Assembly (NCBI GenBank): GCA_002311335.1
Contig: DBZX01000034.1
Coordinates: 1 to 32,837, forward strand
Direction: 5' to 3'
Origin: a bacterium UBP10_UBA1149
GTDB taxonomy: Bacteria; Desulfobacterota; Binatia; UBA1149
Length of the DNA stretch: 32,837 nucleotides
Made by a program: the position numbers and the translations under genes
The notes under the pieces: model-generated
The model's database searches: none
What the model was told of the DNA's origin: nothing
What the model saw: only the letters and a program-made list of their open reading frames with translations
Shown here: positions 15,383 through 22,850 of the stretch, piece by piece
Position numbering within the stretch: the first letter of the stretch is position 1
Layout of the letters: each line of letters opens with the position of its first letter

Positions 15383-16857
15383 AAACCACGCTGCTCGCGC
15401 TCGATGCGGGGACCACGCAGGTAAAGGCGATTGCCTACGACGAGAAGGTCACGGTGCTGGCCCGCGCCGTGAGGCCTGTGGCCACCACTTATCCGGGGCC
15501 CGGGCTGGTGGAACAGGACGCGTCGCAGGTGCTGGCCGCGTCGGTCGAGGTGCTCACGGAGGTGCTGGGCCGGACGGGCGGCAAGGCCGAGGGAGTAAAG
15601 GCCCTGGGCATAGCCAACCAGCGCGGCTCGATAGTGGCCTGGGACTCGGTCAGCACGAAGCCCTTGTCGCCGATGATAAGCTGGCAGGACGCGCGCGGGG
15701 CTGAGCGTTGCGAGCAGTTGCAGGCGGCCGGGTTTTTCGTGATGCCGGGGATGGCGGCGAGCAAGGCCGAGTGGATCATGGCCAACATCGACGCCGCGGC
15801 CGGGGCAGCGGCCGCGGGCCGGTTGCGCATGGGAACGCCCAACTCCTGGTTGGTGGCAGGCCTCTGTGGAGGCTTGCACACCTGCGATCACTCCAACGCT
15901 TTTCCCAGCGGCCTGTACGACTTTGCCGACGGCGACTGGAGTGATGCCCTGCTGGTGGAGCTCGGCCTCGAACGCGCCATGTTACCCGAGCTCGTAGACT
16001 CCAAGCTGGTGACCGGAGGCCTGCAGGCGGAACTGCTCGGTGCCACGGTGCCGCTGGGCTGTACTTCGGCCGATCAGCAGGCCTCGTTGTTCGGGCTCGG
16101 CTGCCTTGTTGAGGGCAGCGCCAAGTGCACGCTGGGGACCTCGGCTTCGGTCAATCTCAATACCGGGGGTGAACTGCGGCTCGGTGGGCCGGGCACTTTT
16201 CCGCTGGTGGCCTGGAGAGAGGACGGCGTGTCGACTTACTGTATGGAGGGGCAGGTCATCACCGCAGGCGAAGCCCTGCGCTGGGCGGCCACTGCGCTGG
16301 GCTTTGACGGTGGCCCGGCGGCCTTGGCAGCGCAGGCCGAAACAGCCGACGATTGCGGGGGCGCCTGGATGATTCCTGCCCTCCACGGCCTCGGTACTCC
16401 CTGGCAGGAGAACAATGCGCAGGCCCAGCTGGGTGGGCTTTCGGCAGCCGTGGGTCGCGCGCAGCTCGCGCGCGCGAGCGTTGAAGGAGTGGCCCACAGG
16501 GTGGTCGATGCTGCCGAGGGGCTGTGGCAAACCGCCGGCGAGGCGCTATCTACCGAGCCATTACCCCTCGAAGCGCTGCGGGTTGATGGTGGGGCCTCGA
16601 GCAGCGGGCTGTTGCTGCAGATGATCGCTGACTTTACAGGCACGCGGGTCGAGCGCAGCAGTGATCTCGACGGTGGCGCCCGCGGCGTTGCCCTGATGGC
16701 AGCCGCGGCGGTGGGCCTGGAACCGGGGGAGGGCGACCCTGGCGGTGGCTGGTCGTTTGACCGGGTATTTGAACCCGCCCTGACCGAAGAGCGAAGGCTC
16801 GAGCAGCGCGCGACCTGGAAGGCTCGCGTGCAGGCCCTGGTCGAGGGCAGCAGCTGA
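15379..16857 (+). CDS. FGGY-family kinase, glycerol kinase-like
   Basis: ATP-dependent sugar/polyol kinase of 492 residues with both FGGY halves: N-terminal phosphate loop LALDAGTTQVKAIAYD (6-21), GIANQRGSIVAWD (77-89) with SWQDARG (101-107), catalytic-base region TSADQQASLFGLG (Asp232), then KCTLGTSASVNLNTG and the C-terminal adenosine motif LRVDGGASSSGLLLQMIADFTGTRV. The ANQRG...WQD and ADQQASLFG patterns are those of glycerol kinase rather than xylulokinase, but the substrate-binding WQD-RT motif is altered (WQDARG), so another triol or polyol is possible. Starts within the AGPS-like stop codon (ATGA) and ends 2 bases before the HAD gene. Confidence 0.85.
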   Translation: MKTTLLALDAGTTQVKAIAYDEKVTVLARAVRPVATTYPGPGLVEQDASQVLAASVEVLTEVLGRTGGKAEGVKALGIANQRGSIVAWDSVSTKPLSPMISWQDARGAERCEQLQAAGFFVMPGMAASKAEWIMANIDAAAGAAAAGRLRMGTPNSWLVAGLCGGLHTCDHSNAFPSGLYDFADGDWSDALLVELGLERAMLPELVDSKLVTGGLQAELLGATVPLGCTSADQQASLFGLGCLVEGSAKCTLGTSASVNLNTGGELRLGGPGTFPLVAWREDGVSTYCMEGQVITAGEALRWAATALGFDGGPAALAAQAETADDCGGAWMIPALHGLGTPWQENNAQAQLGGLSAAVGRAQLARASVEGVAHRVVDAAEGLWQTAGEALSTEPLPLEALRVDGGASSSGLLLQMIADFTGTRVERSSDLDGGARGVALMAAAAVGLEPGEGDPGGGWSFDRVFEPALTEERRLEQRATWKARVQALVEGSS

Positions 16858-16859
16858 CC

Positions 16860-17507
16860 GTGCCTATCAGCCTGCTGGTGTTCGATTGTGACGGCGTGCT
16901 GTTCGAATCAGGTGACGCCAACATCGGTTTTTATAACGAAGTGCTGCGCCGTGTCGGCGAGCCAGCGATGACGTCGGCGCTCGAAGAAAAATGCCACGCG
17001 ATGTCTTCGCCCCAGTTCTTCGAAGTCTACTTCGCCGATCGTCCCGACATGGCTGCGAGGGTACGCCAGACGGCGATCGCTACCGACTACGAACCGTTCT
17101 ACTCGTTGATGCATCCCGCCCCGGGCTTGCACGACCTGCTCGACACTTTGCGCGCCGACGGCTACCACACGGCCATGGCCACCAACCGCGGCCGCACGGT
17201 GGGCCGTCTGCTCGAGCTGTTTGAGCTCGACAGTCGTTTTGATTTCAGCGTCGGTACGCTCGACGTCGAGCTGCCCAAGCCGGCTCCGGACATGCTGCTC
17301 AGTTGTCTCGAGCGTTTTGGCGTGGGGGCGCGTGAAGCCGTTTACCTGGGCGACCAGGACTGCGACCTCCAGGCGGCCACCGCCGCGGGACTGCATTTTG
17401 TGGGAGTCGGGCCGGTTGTCGCCCACGCGCAGTTGAGTATTGGAGCTATCCACGAGCTGCCCGGCCTGCTTACGCTGCTCAACGAGGCTGCCGGTAGCGC
17501 GACCTGA
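16860..17507 (+). CDS. HAD-superfamily phosphatase, phosphoglycolate phosphatase-like
   Basis: A 215-residue HAD hydrolase with all four motifs: nucleophile Asp9 and acid Asp11 in VFDCDGVLF, Thr108 in MATNRG, Lys140 in LPKPAPDML and the acidic pair in YLGDQDCD (Asp165, Asp169). The helical cap between motifs I and II (about 15-85) is the C1 type of phosphoglycolate phosphatase, beta-phosphoglucomutase and related enzymes. Substrate cannot be read. In this operon a glycerol phosphate or related polyol phosphate is a reasonable guess; 2-phosphoglycolate would also fit because glycolate oxidase lies further along the window. GTG start, 2 bases after the kinase stop; last gene of the operon. Confidence 0.88.
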   Translation: MPISLLVFDCDGVLFESGDANIGFYNEVLRRVGEPAMTSALEEKCHAMSSPQFFEVYFADRPDMAARVRQTAIATDYEPFYSLMHPAPGLHDLLDTLRADGYHTAMATNRGRTVGRLLELFELDSRFDFSVGTLDVELPKPAPDMLLSCLERFGVGAREAVYLGDQDCDLQAATAAGLHFVGVGPVVAHAQLSIGAIHELPGLLTLLNEAAGSAT

Positions 17508-17561
17508 TGCAACAATCCGCAACGTTGCGGGTTATCGCGGTCTATAGTTGAACCAGGTCGC
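17499..17561. other. Nested inverted repeats between convergent genes
   Basis: GCGACCTG (17499-17506) pairs with CAGGTCGC (17554-17561), enclosing a perfect 14-base palindrome CCGCAACGTTGCGG (17517-17530). The outer left arm overlaps the HAD stop codon; the right arm ends 12 bases before the LOG gene stop. There is no T tract, so if it ends transcription it is not a classical intrinsic terminator; its position suits a two-way barrier. Confidence 0.45.
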
Positions 17562-17572
17562 CAGTTCGGGGT

Positions 17573-18610
17573 TCAGTCCTGGCCGTTGATACGGTTGATC
17601 AGCTCGCGCAGGCGGCCGTGGCCCGCACGGTTGAAATCGAGTGCCAGGCGCGGCAGTCCGGCCAGCTCGGGCTCGTCTGATTCCTGGGAAAAGGCTTCGC
17701 GCTGTTCGGGCGGCGAGCCCAGGATGTCGCTGAACTCGCGACCCAGCTCTGTCACCAGGCCCTCGTCGAGTCGCTGCTGCAGGCGCAGCACCAGGCGTCG
17801 TCCCACGTAGCGCGACGAATGGTACACGCGGTAGAAACGGTTGATCTCGCGTAGCGCCGCTTCGCTGTCGTCGGTGACGGTGTAGAGCGAGAGGTCCTCT
17901 TTTGAAATCAGCCCGCGCCTGAGCAGGTGCTCGCGGATGTACTTGTCCCAACTCCTCCAGTAGGTGCCGCCGGGCACGTCGAGATAGATCATGGGTACGA
18001 GCTGACTCTTACCGGTCTGTATGAGGGTGAGAGATTCGAAACTTTCGTCGTGGGTTCCGAAGCCACCGGGAAACAACACGATAGCCGATGACTCCTTGAG
18101 GAAGAACAGCTTTCGAGTGAAGAAGTACTTGAACTCGGCCAGCTTGGGATCGCCCGCGATAAAGCTGTTGGCCTCGTTCTCAAAAGGCAGCTGTATGTTG
18201 ACGCCGAAGCTGCGCTCTTTGCCGGCGCCTTCCTGGCAGGCCGCCATGATGCCGGGGCCGGCGCCGGTAATGATCATGAAGCCGGCGCGGGCGGCCGCCT
18301 CAGAAAAGTTGCGCGCGAGGTGATACTCGCCGTGGTCGGCAGGCGTACGCGCGGATCCGAATGTGGTGATCTTGCGCGTGTCGCTCCAGGGCTGAAAACA
18401 GGCCAGCCCCTTGCGAATTTCGGCGAAGGCGGCCGTGACGAGTTTTATGTCGGCCATGTCGGCACCACCCCTGACCATGGCGAGGCATTCTTCGATGATC
18501 TCGCGCAGGTAGGGTAGCGATTTACGCTCCACGGGTTCGGGCAGGGCCTGGGCGAGCAGGTCGGTTATGGTGTCGGCGAGGACGGTGTCGCTTTTTTTCC
18601 TGGCTGCCAA
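17573..18610 (-). CDS. LOG-family (lysine decarboxylase-like) nucleotide hydrolase, long form
   Basis: A 345-residue Rossmann-fold protein of the TIGR00730/LOG group, some of which release cytokinin-type bases or free bases from nucleoside 5'-monophosphates. Motifs: FGSART (84-89), TGAGPGIM (115-122), FFTRKLFFLKES with the active-site Arg166, and LFPGGFGTHDE (179-189) with its catalytic Glu. It has ~75 extra N-terminal and ~100 extra C-terminal residues compared with plain LOG proteins (~190). The frame stays open to 18970, but that part overlaps apbE on the same strand and reads as junk; the TTG at 18610, 20 bases after the apbE stop, gives a sensible protein. It probably belongs to the flavinylation operon, though a functional link is not evident. 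Confidence 0.83.
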   Translation of the reverse strand: MAARKKSDTVLADTITDLLAQALPEPVERKSLPYLREIIEECLAMVRGGADMADIKLVTAAFAEIRKGLACFQPWSDTRKITTFGSARTPADHGEYHLARNFSEAAARAGFMIITGAGPGIMAACQEGAGKERSFGVNIQLPFENEANSFIAGDPKLAEFKYFFTRKLFFLKESSAIVLFPGGFGTHDESFESLTLIQTGKSQLVPMIYLDVPGGTYWRSWDKYIREHLLRRGLISKEDLSLYTVTDDSEAALREINRFYRVYHSSRYVGRRLVLRLQQRLDEGLVTELGREFSDILGSPPEQREAFSQESDEPELAGLPRLALDFNRAGHGRLRELINRINGQD

Positions 18611-18629
18611 ATTACTCGTGTCCCGCCGA

Positions 18630-19658
18630 TCAGCGGCCCAGCGGGGCGGCTGAGTCCTGGCTCTCTGCCCGCTGGCGTTCCAGCGGGAAACCCCGGGTGA
18701 CGACAACGCCCGCTGGGTCTTCGAACACAACTTCAACGCCCGCGTCGCGCGCGGCCTGTACCCCCATTCTGCCAAGCACGACCAGTGCCGTCGACCAGGC
18801 CTCGGCAGTTGCGCCGTCGGCCGCCAATACGGTGGCGATTCGTGGTTCGGTGACAGGGCGCTGCGAGCGGGGGTCAATGATGCTGCCCGCCGGGTCGCCC
18901 GCTGGCCTGGAGCGCGAGGTCGACAGCGATCGACCGTCGAGCAGTACGCTGCCGTGCACGGTCGTGGCATCGAGGGCCGCCACGGCTACCCGCCAGGGCC
19001 TGCCCCTGGAGTCGCTGCCGAAAGCCGCCTGGCTTGAGCCACCCAGGTTGAGCCAGGCCCCGCGCGCTCCGAGCGAGAGCAAAAGGTCAACGGCCGCGTC
19101 GAGGGCCAGGCCCTTGCCTATGCCGCCGGCGTCCAGGGCGGAGTTGGCCAGGAGGCTGGCGCGGTCTCCGTTGAGCTCAAGCGCGGAGGCTATCCTGACC
19201 TCCGGCCCCGCTGCTGCGGGCGCCGCGAGGCCTGGCTGCTCACGCCAGTAATCAACCAGTGGGCCCACGGCCGGGTCAAAGGCGCCGTCTGTGTTTCCTG
19301 ACAAGCGCAGCATGCTGGCCAGAGCCGTGGCCAGATCGTGGCCGATGAGCTGCGGGCCTTCACCGGCCCGCTGGTTGAAGCGGTACAGCTGGCCGTCGTT
19401 TCTCCAGGTGGTGAGCACGTCGTCCCAGTGGGCGACGAGTTGCTGGGCGCGGTCGGCCAGGTTGGCGGCGGTGGCCTTGTCGGCCGCCGTTACCCTGAGC
19501 TCGAGCACGGTGCCCATGACAGGCCACCCCCGCGCGGCTTCAAACAGCAGGACTTCGGGGGAGTGAGCGGCTGGGGTGCCGGCCGAAGAGGCCGCGCAGC
19601 CCGAAATGGCCACTGCCAGCAGCAGTGCGCAGGCGCTGTAAGCGCGCACGCGCTTCAC
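18630..19658 (-). CDS. apbE: ApbE-type FAD:protein FMN transferase, lipoprotein
   Basis: Attaches FMN covalently to a Thr in periplasmic flavoproteins, using FAD and Mg2+. The protein (342 residues) begins with a lipoprotein signal ending AVAISGC (Cys21). ApbE motifs follow in order: GWPVMGTVLELRV, TTWRNDGQLYRFNQ, GAFDPAVGPLVDYW, SALDAGGIGKGLALD, LNLGGSSQAAFG, SLSTSRS, IIDPRSQRPV and ATAEAWSTALVVLG. In the last motif the usual metal-binding Asp (A-D-A) appears as Glu, and the usual His before IIDP is Ser; activity is still likely. The GTG start at 19658 overlaps the stop of the upstream membrane protein (GTGA); the frame extends further to 19724 without support. Its likely target, an FMN-binding protein, is two genes upstream. 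Confidence 0.92.
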   Translation of the reverse strand: MKRVRAYSACALLLAVAISGCAASSAGTPAAHSPEVLLFEAARGWPVMGTVLELRVTAADKATAANLADRAQQLVAHWDDVLTTWRNDGQLYRFNQRAGEGPQLIGHDLATALASMLRLSGNTDGAFDPAVGPLVDYWREQPGLAAPAAAGPEVRIASALELNGDRASLLANSALDAGGIGKGLALDAAVDLLLSLGARGAWLNLGGSSQAAFGSDSRGRPWRVAVAALDATTVHGSVLLDGRSLSTSRSRPAGDPAGSIIDPRSQRPVTEPRIATVLAADGATAEAWSTALVVLGRMGVQAARDAGVEVVFEDPAGVVVTRGFPLERQRAESQDSAAPLGR

Positions 19659-20167
19659 GTATCGCCGTTGTAGTCCGAGGGCGTGTTGAACAGCAACGCC
19701 CGGGCTACGAGCAACATCAAGCACAGTATCGTCGTCTCGAGCAGCAGGAAGGAGAACACCTTGGCCCAGGCAAAACCCGGGTGAACAAAACGCACCCCCC
19801 AGCCCGCGGCCTCGTTGGCCAGTCCCGAGCCGAAGCTGAGAGCGATTCCCCAGGCCTTAATTTTCAGCGACAACGGCACAAACAGCATCAGGTGGGTAAG
19901 GGTGAGCAGCAGTATGCCCATCGCGAACGAGTGAAAGTGCAGCACCTCGAGCAAGGCGAGCAGGGGGCGGGGTTGGCGGAAGGTTGCGGGGTCGCCCAGG
20001 TAGTAGCTCACCACCGAGTCGGGATTCAGCGACATCTTCGAGAAATACAGCGCCGCGTTGCTGGCCCAGAGCAGGGCCGTGTAGATCAGGAAGCACAGCA
20101 CTATGGTCTTCAGCAGACGGTTACGCGTCCACTCCCCTGTGACTACGAATCTCACGGCGTCCTGCAA
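19655..20167 (-). CDS. Four-helix inner-membrane protein of a flavinylation operon
   Basis: No named family recognised. The 170-residue protein has four hydrophobic segments (about residues 18-42, 70-99, 105-124 and 133-160). The second helix is rich in histidine: His77, His79 and His92 in EVLHFHSFAMGILLLTLTHL, with His129 near the start of helix four, so a b-type haem or quinone site is possible but not shown. Small membrane proteins like this occur beside FMN-binding and ApbE proteins, where they are thought to pass electrons between the quinone pool and the flavoprotein. It begins 3 bases after the FMN-binding gene stop and overlaps apbE by the GTGA junction. Confidence 0.8.
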   Translation of the reverse strand: MQDAVRFVVTGEWTRNRLLKTIVLCFLIYTALLWASNAALYFSKMSLNPDSVVSYYLGDPATFRQPRPLLALLEVLHFHSFAMGILLLTLTHLMLFVPLSLKIKAWGIALSFGSGLANEAAGWGVRFVHPGFAWAKVFSFLLLETTILCLMLLVARALLFNTPSDYNGDT

Positions 20168-20170
20168 AAC

Positions 20171-20743
20171 CTACGGTAAGTCGGCTCCGGGAGCCAGCAG
20201 CACTTGCCAGGTAGCCAGCGCCCGGCGTATGCCGCCCTCCACGGCCCTGGCCGAGAGCGTGGCGCCGGTGATGCCGGCGATGGCGCGGCCCACGCGCAGG
20301 TCGTTGTCGAGGTCCTGGCCGTCAAACTGTTTCAGCCAGCGCGGCGGCGGCAAGTACTCGGTGGGCTCGTGGAAGGCCAGCATGTGGGTGGCCGTCACCT
20401 TGCCTGAAGGGGCCAGCACTACGAGAAAGGTCTCGGGCAGGGTGCGCACGTTGTGGGTGTCGAGCAGGGCCCAGCCGGTGACCCGGCCGTCGCGCCAGCC
20501 CTCGTAGGCGGTGAGCAACCTCGAGTCGAAACGCGATCGGGCGAGTTCCTCAAGCCGGGTCTTCTGCTCGCCGGTGATAATGAAACTGCGCGTAACAACC
20601 TCGTCGGCATCGGGGAACGCCAGCTCCAGCATTTCGTCGCGGGCGTAGAACACCACTGCGTCGGCCGGCTGTCGCCCCAGCAGGGTCGCCGATATGACCA
20701 GGGCCAGCAGCGCCGCCCGCGTCCAGTTGGCCCGGGTTTTCAT
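20171..20743 (-). CDS. Periplasmic FMN-binding domain protein (ApbE substrate)
   Basis: A 190-residue exported protein: signal peptide (residues 1-29, LLALVISATLLGRQPADA), an alpha/beta region, then an FMN-binding domain (about 80-175) with GWALLDTHNVRTLPETFLVVL and the flavinylation motif ITGATLSARAV, in which Thr162 is the predicted covalent FMN site. ApbE-family transferases modify exactly this [ST]-G-A-T pattern in NqrC, RnfG and many other extracytoplasmic carriers, and an apbE gene lies two genes downstream. It overlaps the porin stop (ATGA) and is 3 bases from the membrane protein. It probably carries electrons in the periplasm; donor and acceptor are unknown. Confidence 0.88.
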   Translation of the reverse strand: MKTRANWTRAALLALVISATLLGRQPADAVVFYARDEMLELAFPDADEVVTRSFIITGEQKTRLEELARSRFDSRLLTAYEGWRDGRVTGWALLDTHNVRTLPETFLVVLAPSGKVTATHMLAFHEPTEYLPPPRWLKQFDGQDLDNDLRVGRAIAGITGATLSARAVEGGIRRALATWQVLLAPGADLP

Positions 20744-22035
20744 CAGAAAACGAAGCCCGCGCCCAGGCGCAGCTCGTCGCCGGGGTCACTGCCCGTCTCG
20801 GCGTCGCTGAAGTCACGCCAGTCGAGTTTTATGACTACGTTGGAGATGGGCTTCCAGGCCACGCCCACTTCGAGCAACTCGCGGTCCGCCGAGGGGTCGG
20901 CGCTGAAGCCCGCGGGCACGTCGGCGTTGGTGTCCAGGGCTGAGTAGCGCAGCCACGGAGCGAGGTACTGGTCGCTGCTCGGACTGAGCACTGGCATAAG
21001 ATCGTAAGCGATCTCGGCGTACCAGCCCTCCATGGTGGAGCCTATCGTTTTCCCGTTGGCCGTGCTCAGCACGTCGGCGTCGTCGAGGTCAACGGTTACG
21101 CCCAGCGCGCGCAGCTCCAGCCCGTGTGAGCGGTACTGCAGGTGGGCCTCGTACATCTGCATGAAGACGTCGGCTTCAACGTCTGCAGTGACGGGGTTAC
21201 TGTCCATGTCGGCGGCGATGCCGTCCTGGCCCTGGTCGCCCAGGTAGGCCGATGCACCCAGCAGCAGCTCGGGCGTTGGCTCCCAGTCGAGTCGGCCGAC
21301 CCAGGAAAAATCGTTGGCGAGTTCCTTTGAGCCTTTCTGTCGTCCGCCGCGGATGTCGCCGGAACTGAAGCCGCTGGCGTCCAGGCTGGTGACCACGTAA
21401 CTGCGGTAACTCAGGCCCGGCGCCAGCTCGCCGAACAGGCCCAGGCCGTTGGCTCTCCAGGTGCTGGGGATGATCCGGCGCTCGACAATGGGCCGCTGGT
21501 TGCCGTGGTAGAAAGGAGGCTCGTGCATTTCGTTGACGAAGCCCACCGGCACCAGTACGAGTCCGGCGCGGACGTTGGCTCGCTGGTTGATGAGGAAGTC
21601 GAGGTACGCGAACTCGACCGACACCGAACCGTTTTTGCCGGTCGAGGCGTGCTCGTACTCGATCTCGGTGTTGAGCAGGATCTTGTCGCTGAACTTGTAT
21701 CCGAGGTAGGTCACCAGCCGCAGGAAGTCGGCGGTGTCGTCGCCGCCTTCGACGTGGGCGAAGTTGAATTCGCCGTAGCCGGCTATCGACAGCCCGCTCT
21801 CAAGGCCGTAGACCTTTGACGCCGCCGGCCCCATGCCCCACTCGCTTTTGAGCTCGGTGGTTTCGGGGATGACCTGCGCCTCTTTCACGCGCCCGAGCTC
21901 TTCGGCGAGCACCTTGATCTGCCGCTCGAGTTCGTCGATGCGCTTGTCCATGGCCTGGTCGGCCCAGGCGTTGCCTGCGCCCGCCGTCATCAGGGTGCAG
22001 GCCAGGGCCATGGCCCACAGGCCGGTAGTTCTCAT
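20743..22035 (-). CDS. Outer-membrane porin with N-terminal coiled coil
   Basis: A 430-residue beta-barrel protein: signal peptide ending in AGNAWA, a short coiled coil (about 28-55, MDKRIDELERQIKVLAEELGRVKEA), then alternating amphipathic strands to the C-terminus, which ends in phenylalanine (RLGAGFVF) as outer-membrane barrels do. Repeated aromatic strand ends (GYGEFNFAHV, YLGYKFSDKILLNTEIEYEHA, WRANGLGLFGEL) resemble phosphate-selective/OprP-like and related porins, but the substrate is not readable. First gene of the operon, preceded by a strong promoter and a palindromic operator. Its stop overlaps the FMN-binding gene start, so porin and flavoprotein are coupled, which is unusual and suggests a common substrate or electron acceptor. 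Confidence 0.85.
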   Translation of the reverse strand: MRTTGLWAMALACTLMTAGAGNAWADQAMDKRIDELERQIKVLAEELGRVKEAQVIPETTELKSEWGMGPAASKVYGLESGLSIAGYGEFNFAHVEGGDDTADFLRLVTYLGYKFSDKILLNTEIEYEHASTGKNGSVSVEFAYLDFLINQRANVRAGLVLVPVGFVNEMHEPPFYHGNQRPIVERRIIPSTWRANGLGLFGELAPGLSYRSYVVTSLDASGFSSGDIRGGRQKGSKELANDFSWVGRLDWEPTPELLLGASAYLGDQGQDGIAADMDSNPVTADVEADVFMQMYEAHLQYRSHGLELRALGVTVDLDDADVLSTANGKTIGSTMEGWYAEIAYDLMPVLSPSSDQYLAPWLRYSALDTNADVPAGFSADPSADRELLEVGVAWKPISNVVIKLDWRDFSDAETGSDPGDELRLGAGFVF

Positions 22036-22080
22036 ATCCGTTAATTTCCTTTAGCGGCCACCAGGGACGGGCCGTTCATT

Positions 22081-22105
22081 GACTTTGACTATGATAGTCA
22101 AAGTC
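22081..22105. promoter_or_regulatory. Perfect 25-base palindromic operator between porin-flavin and exbBD-tonB operons
   Basis: GACTTTGACTAT (22081-22092), a single central G, and ATAGTCAAAGTC (22094-22105) form a perfect inverted repeat with 12-base arms. It covers the -10 box and predicted start site of the minus-strand promoter and lies 74 bases before exbB, so a dimeric repressor bound here would block the porin operon and could also affect exbB. The sequence is not a canonical Fur, Zur, LexA or Rex box as I know them. No candidate regulator is adjacent. Confidence 0.85.
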
Positions 22106-22120
22106 GAAGCGCTGTGTCAA
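22091..22120 (-). promoter_or_regulatory. Sigma-70 promoter of the porin-flavin operon
   Basis: On the minus strand a perfect -35 TTGACA (22115-22120) is followed after 18 bases by TATCAT (22091-22096), five of six matches to the -10 consensus. Predicted transcription starts near 22084, about 50 bases before the porin ATG. A moderate ribosome-binding site (AAGGAA) lies about 10 bases before that ATG. The -10 is inside the palindromic operator. Confidence 0.75.
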
Positions 22121-22178
22121 GCCTTGGTAAGTGGCGATAAAGCTGGCCGCAGCGTTGCTTTAGTGGCACGGGCGGCCA

Positions 22179-22850
22179 ATGGATGGCGGCATGGATGCAG
22201 CGACACTGTTGGCCAGGGGCGGCGCTGTTATGTACGTGCTGCTCGCCCTGTCGGTGGCCGCCGGGGCTATCGTCATTTTTAAAGGCTGGCAATTTACGCG
22301 CCTGGGTCTGCGCGACTGGGACTTTGTTGAGCCGGGCCTCGAGGCCCTCGGGCAGGACCCGGCAGCGGCCGGCGAGCTGTTTGCGGCCGCAAAGAACCCG
22401 GCCGCGCGCGTGCTCGAGGCGGTCTGCGGACAGCGTCTGCAGTTTATTGAGTCCGAGATGGCGCGCAGGGGCAGCGCCCTCATTCGTGAGCTCGAGTCCT
22501 GGCTGCGCGCGTTGTCGGGCATCGCCCACCTGAGCCCCTTGCTGGGTCTGCTGGGAACCGTGCTGGGAATGATACGCGCTTTCATGGCCGTTGAGGCAGC
22601 CGGCTCCCGGGTCGACCCGGCCATGCTCTCGGGCGGCATATGGATAGCCTTGCTCACCACGGCCTTCGGACTGCTGGTGGCGATACCCGCCATGGCTGCC
22701 TTCTACTGGTTGGAGGGCCGGCTCGACAGTTTTGCGGCCACACTCAAGGACGCCTGCGCGCGGGCTCTCGAGCGCCGTGGCCTGGGGTCGTCGGGGGCGG
22801 CGACCGAGGGCGGCCGGGTGAATCTGGCCGACGAGGACTATGGAGTTTGA
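22179..22850 (+). CDS. exbB: ExbB/TolQ/MotA-family proton channel protein
   Basis: Inner-membrane subunit that with ExbD uses the proton gradient to drive TonB. The 223-residue protein has three hydrophobic segments: residues ~13-33 (GGAVMYVLLALSVAAGAIVIF), and two later helices in LSPLLGLLGTVLGMIRAF and GGIWIALLTTAFGLLVAIPAMAAFYWLEG, which are the conserved MotA_ExbB core with the channel Thr residues (TVLG, TTAFG). ATG 22179 is used here; ATG 22191 is an equally good start, and neither has a strong Shine-Dalgarno. It is divergent from the porin-flavin operon across a palindromic operator and overlaps exbD by 11 bases. Confidence 0.9.
   Translation: MDGGMDAATLLARGGAVMYVLLALSVAAGAIVIFKGWQFTRLGLRDWDFVEPGLEALGQDPAAAGELFAAAKNPAARVLEAVCGQRLQFIESEMARRGSALIRELESWLRALSGIAHLSPLLGLLGTVLGMIRAFMAVEAAGSRVDPAMLSGGIWIALLTTAFGLLVAIPAMAAFYWLEGRLDSFAATLKDACARALERRGLGSSGAATEGGRVNLADEDYGV

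Noticed and set aside
18611..18970. N-terminal extension of the LOG-family frame into apbE
   Set aside because: Same-strand overlap of 341 bases with apbE; the extra peptide has no LOG similarity, and a TTG just after apbE is a better start.
22036..22178. FMN riboswitch upstream of the flavin operon
   Set aside because: The 143-base region has a promoter and palindrome but no RFN-like multi-helix element; the predicted leader is only about 50 bases.
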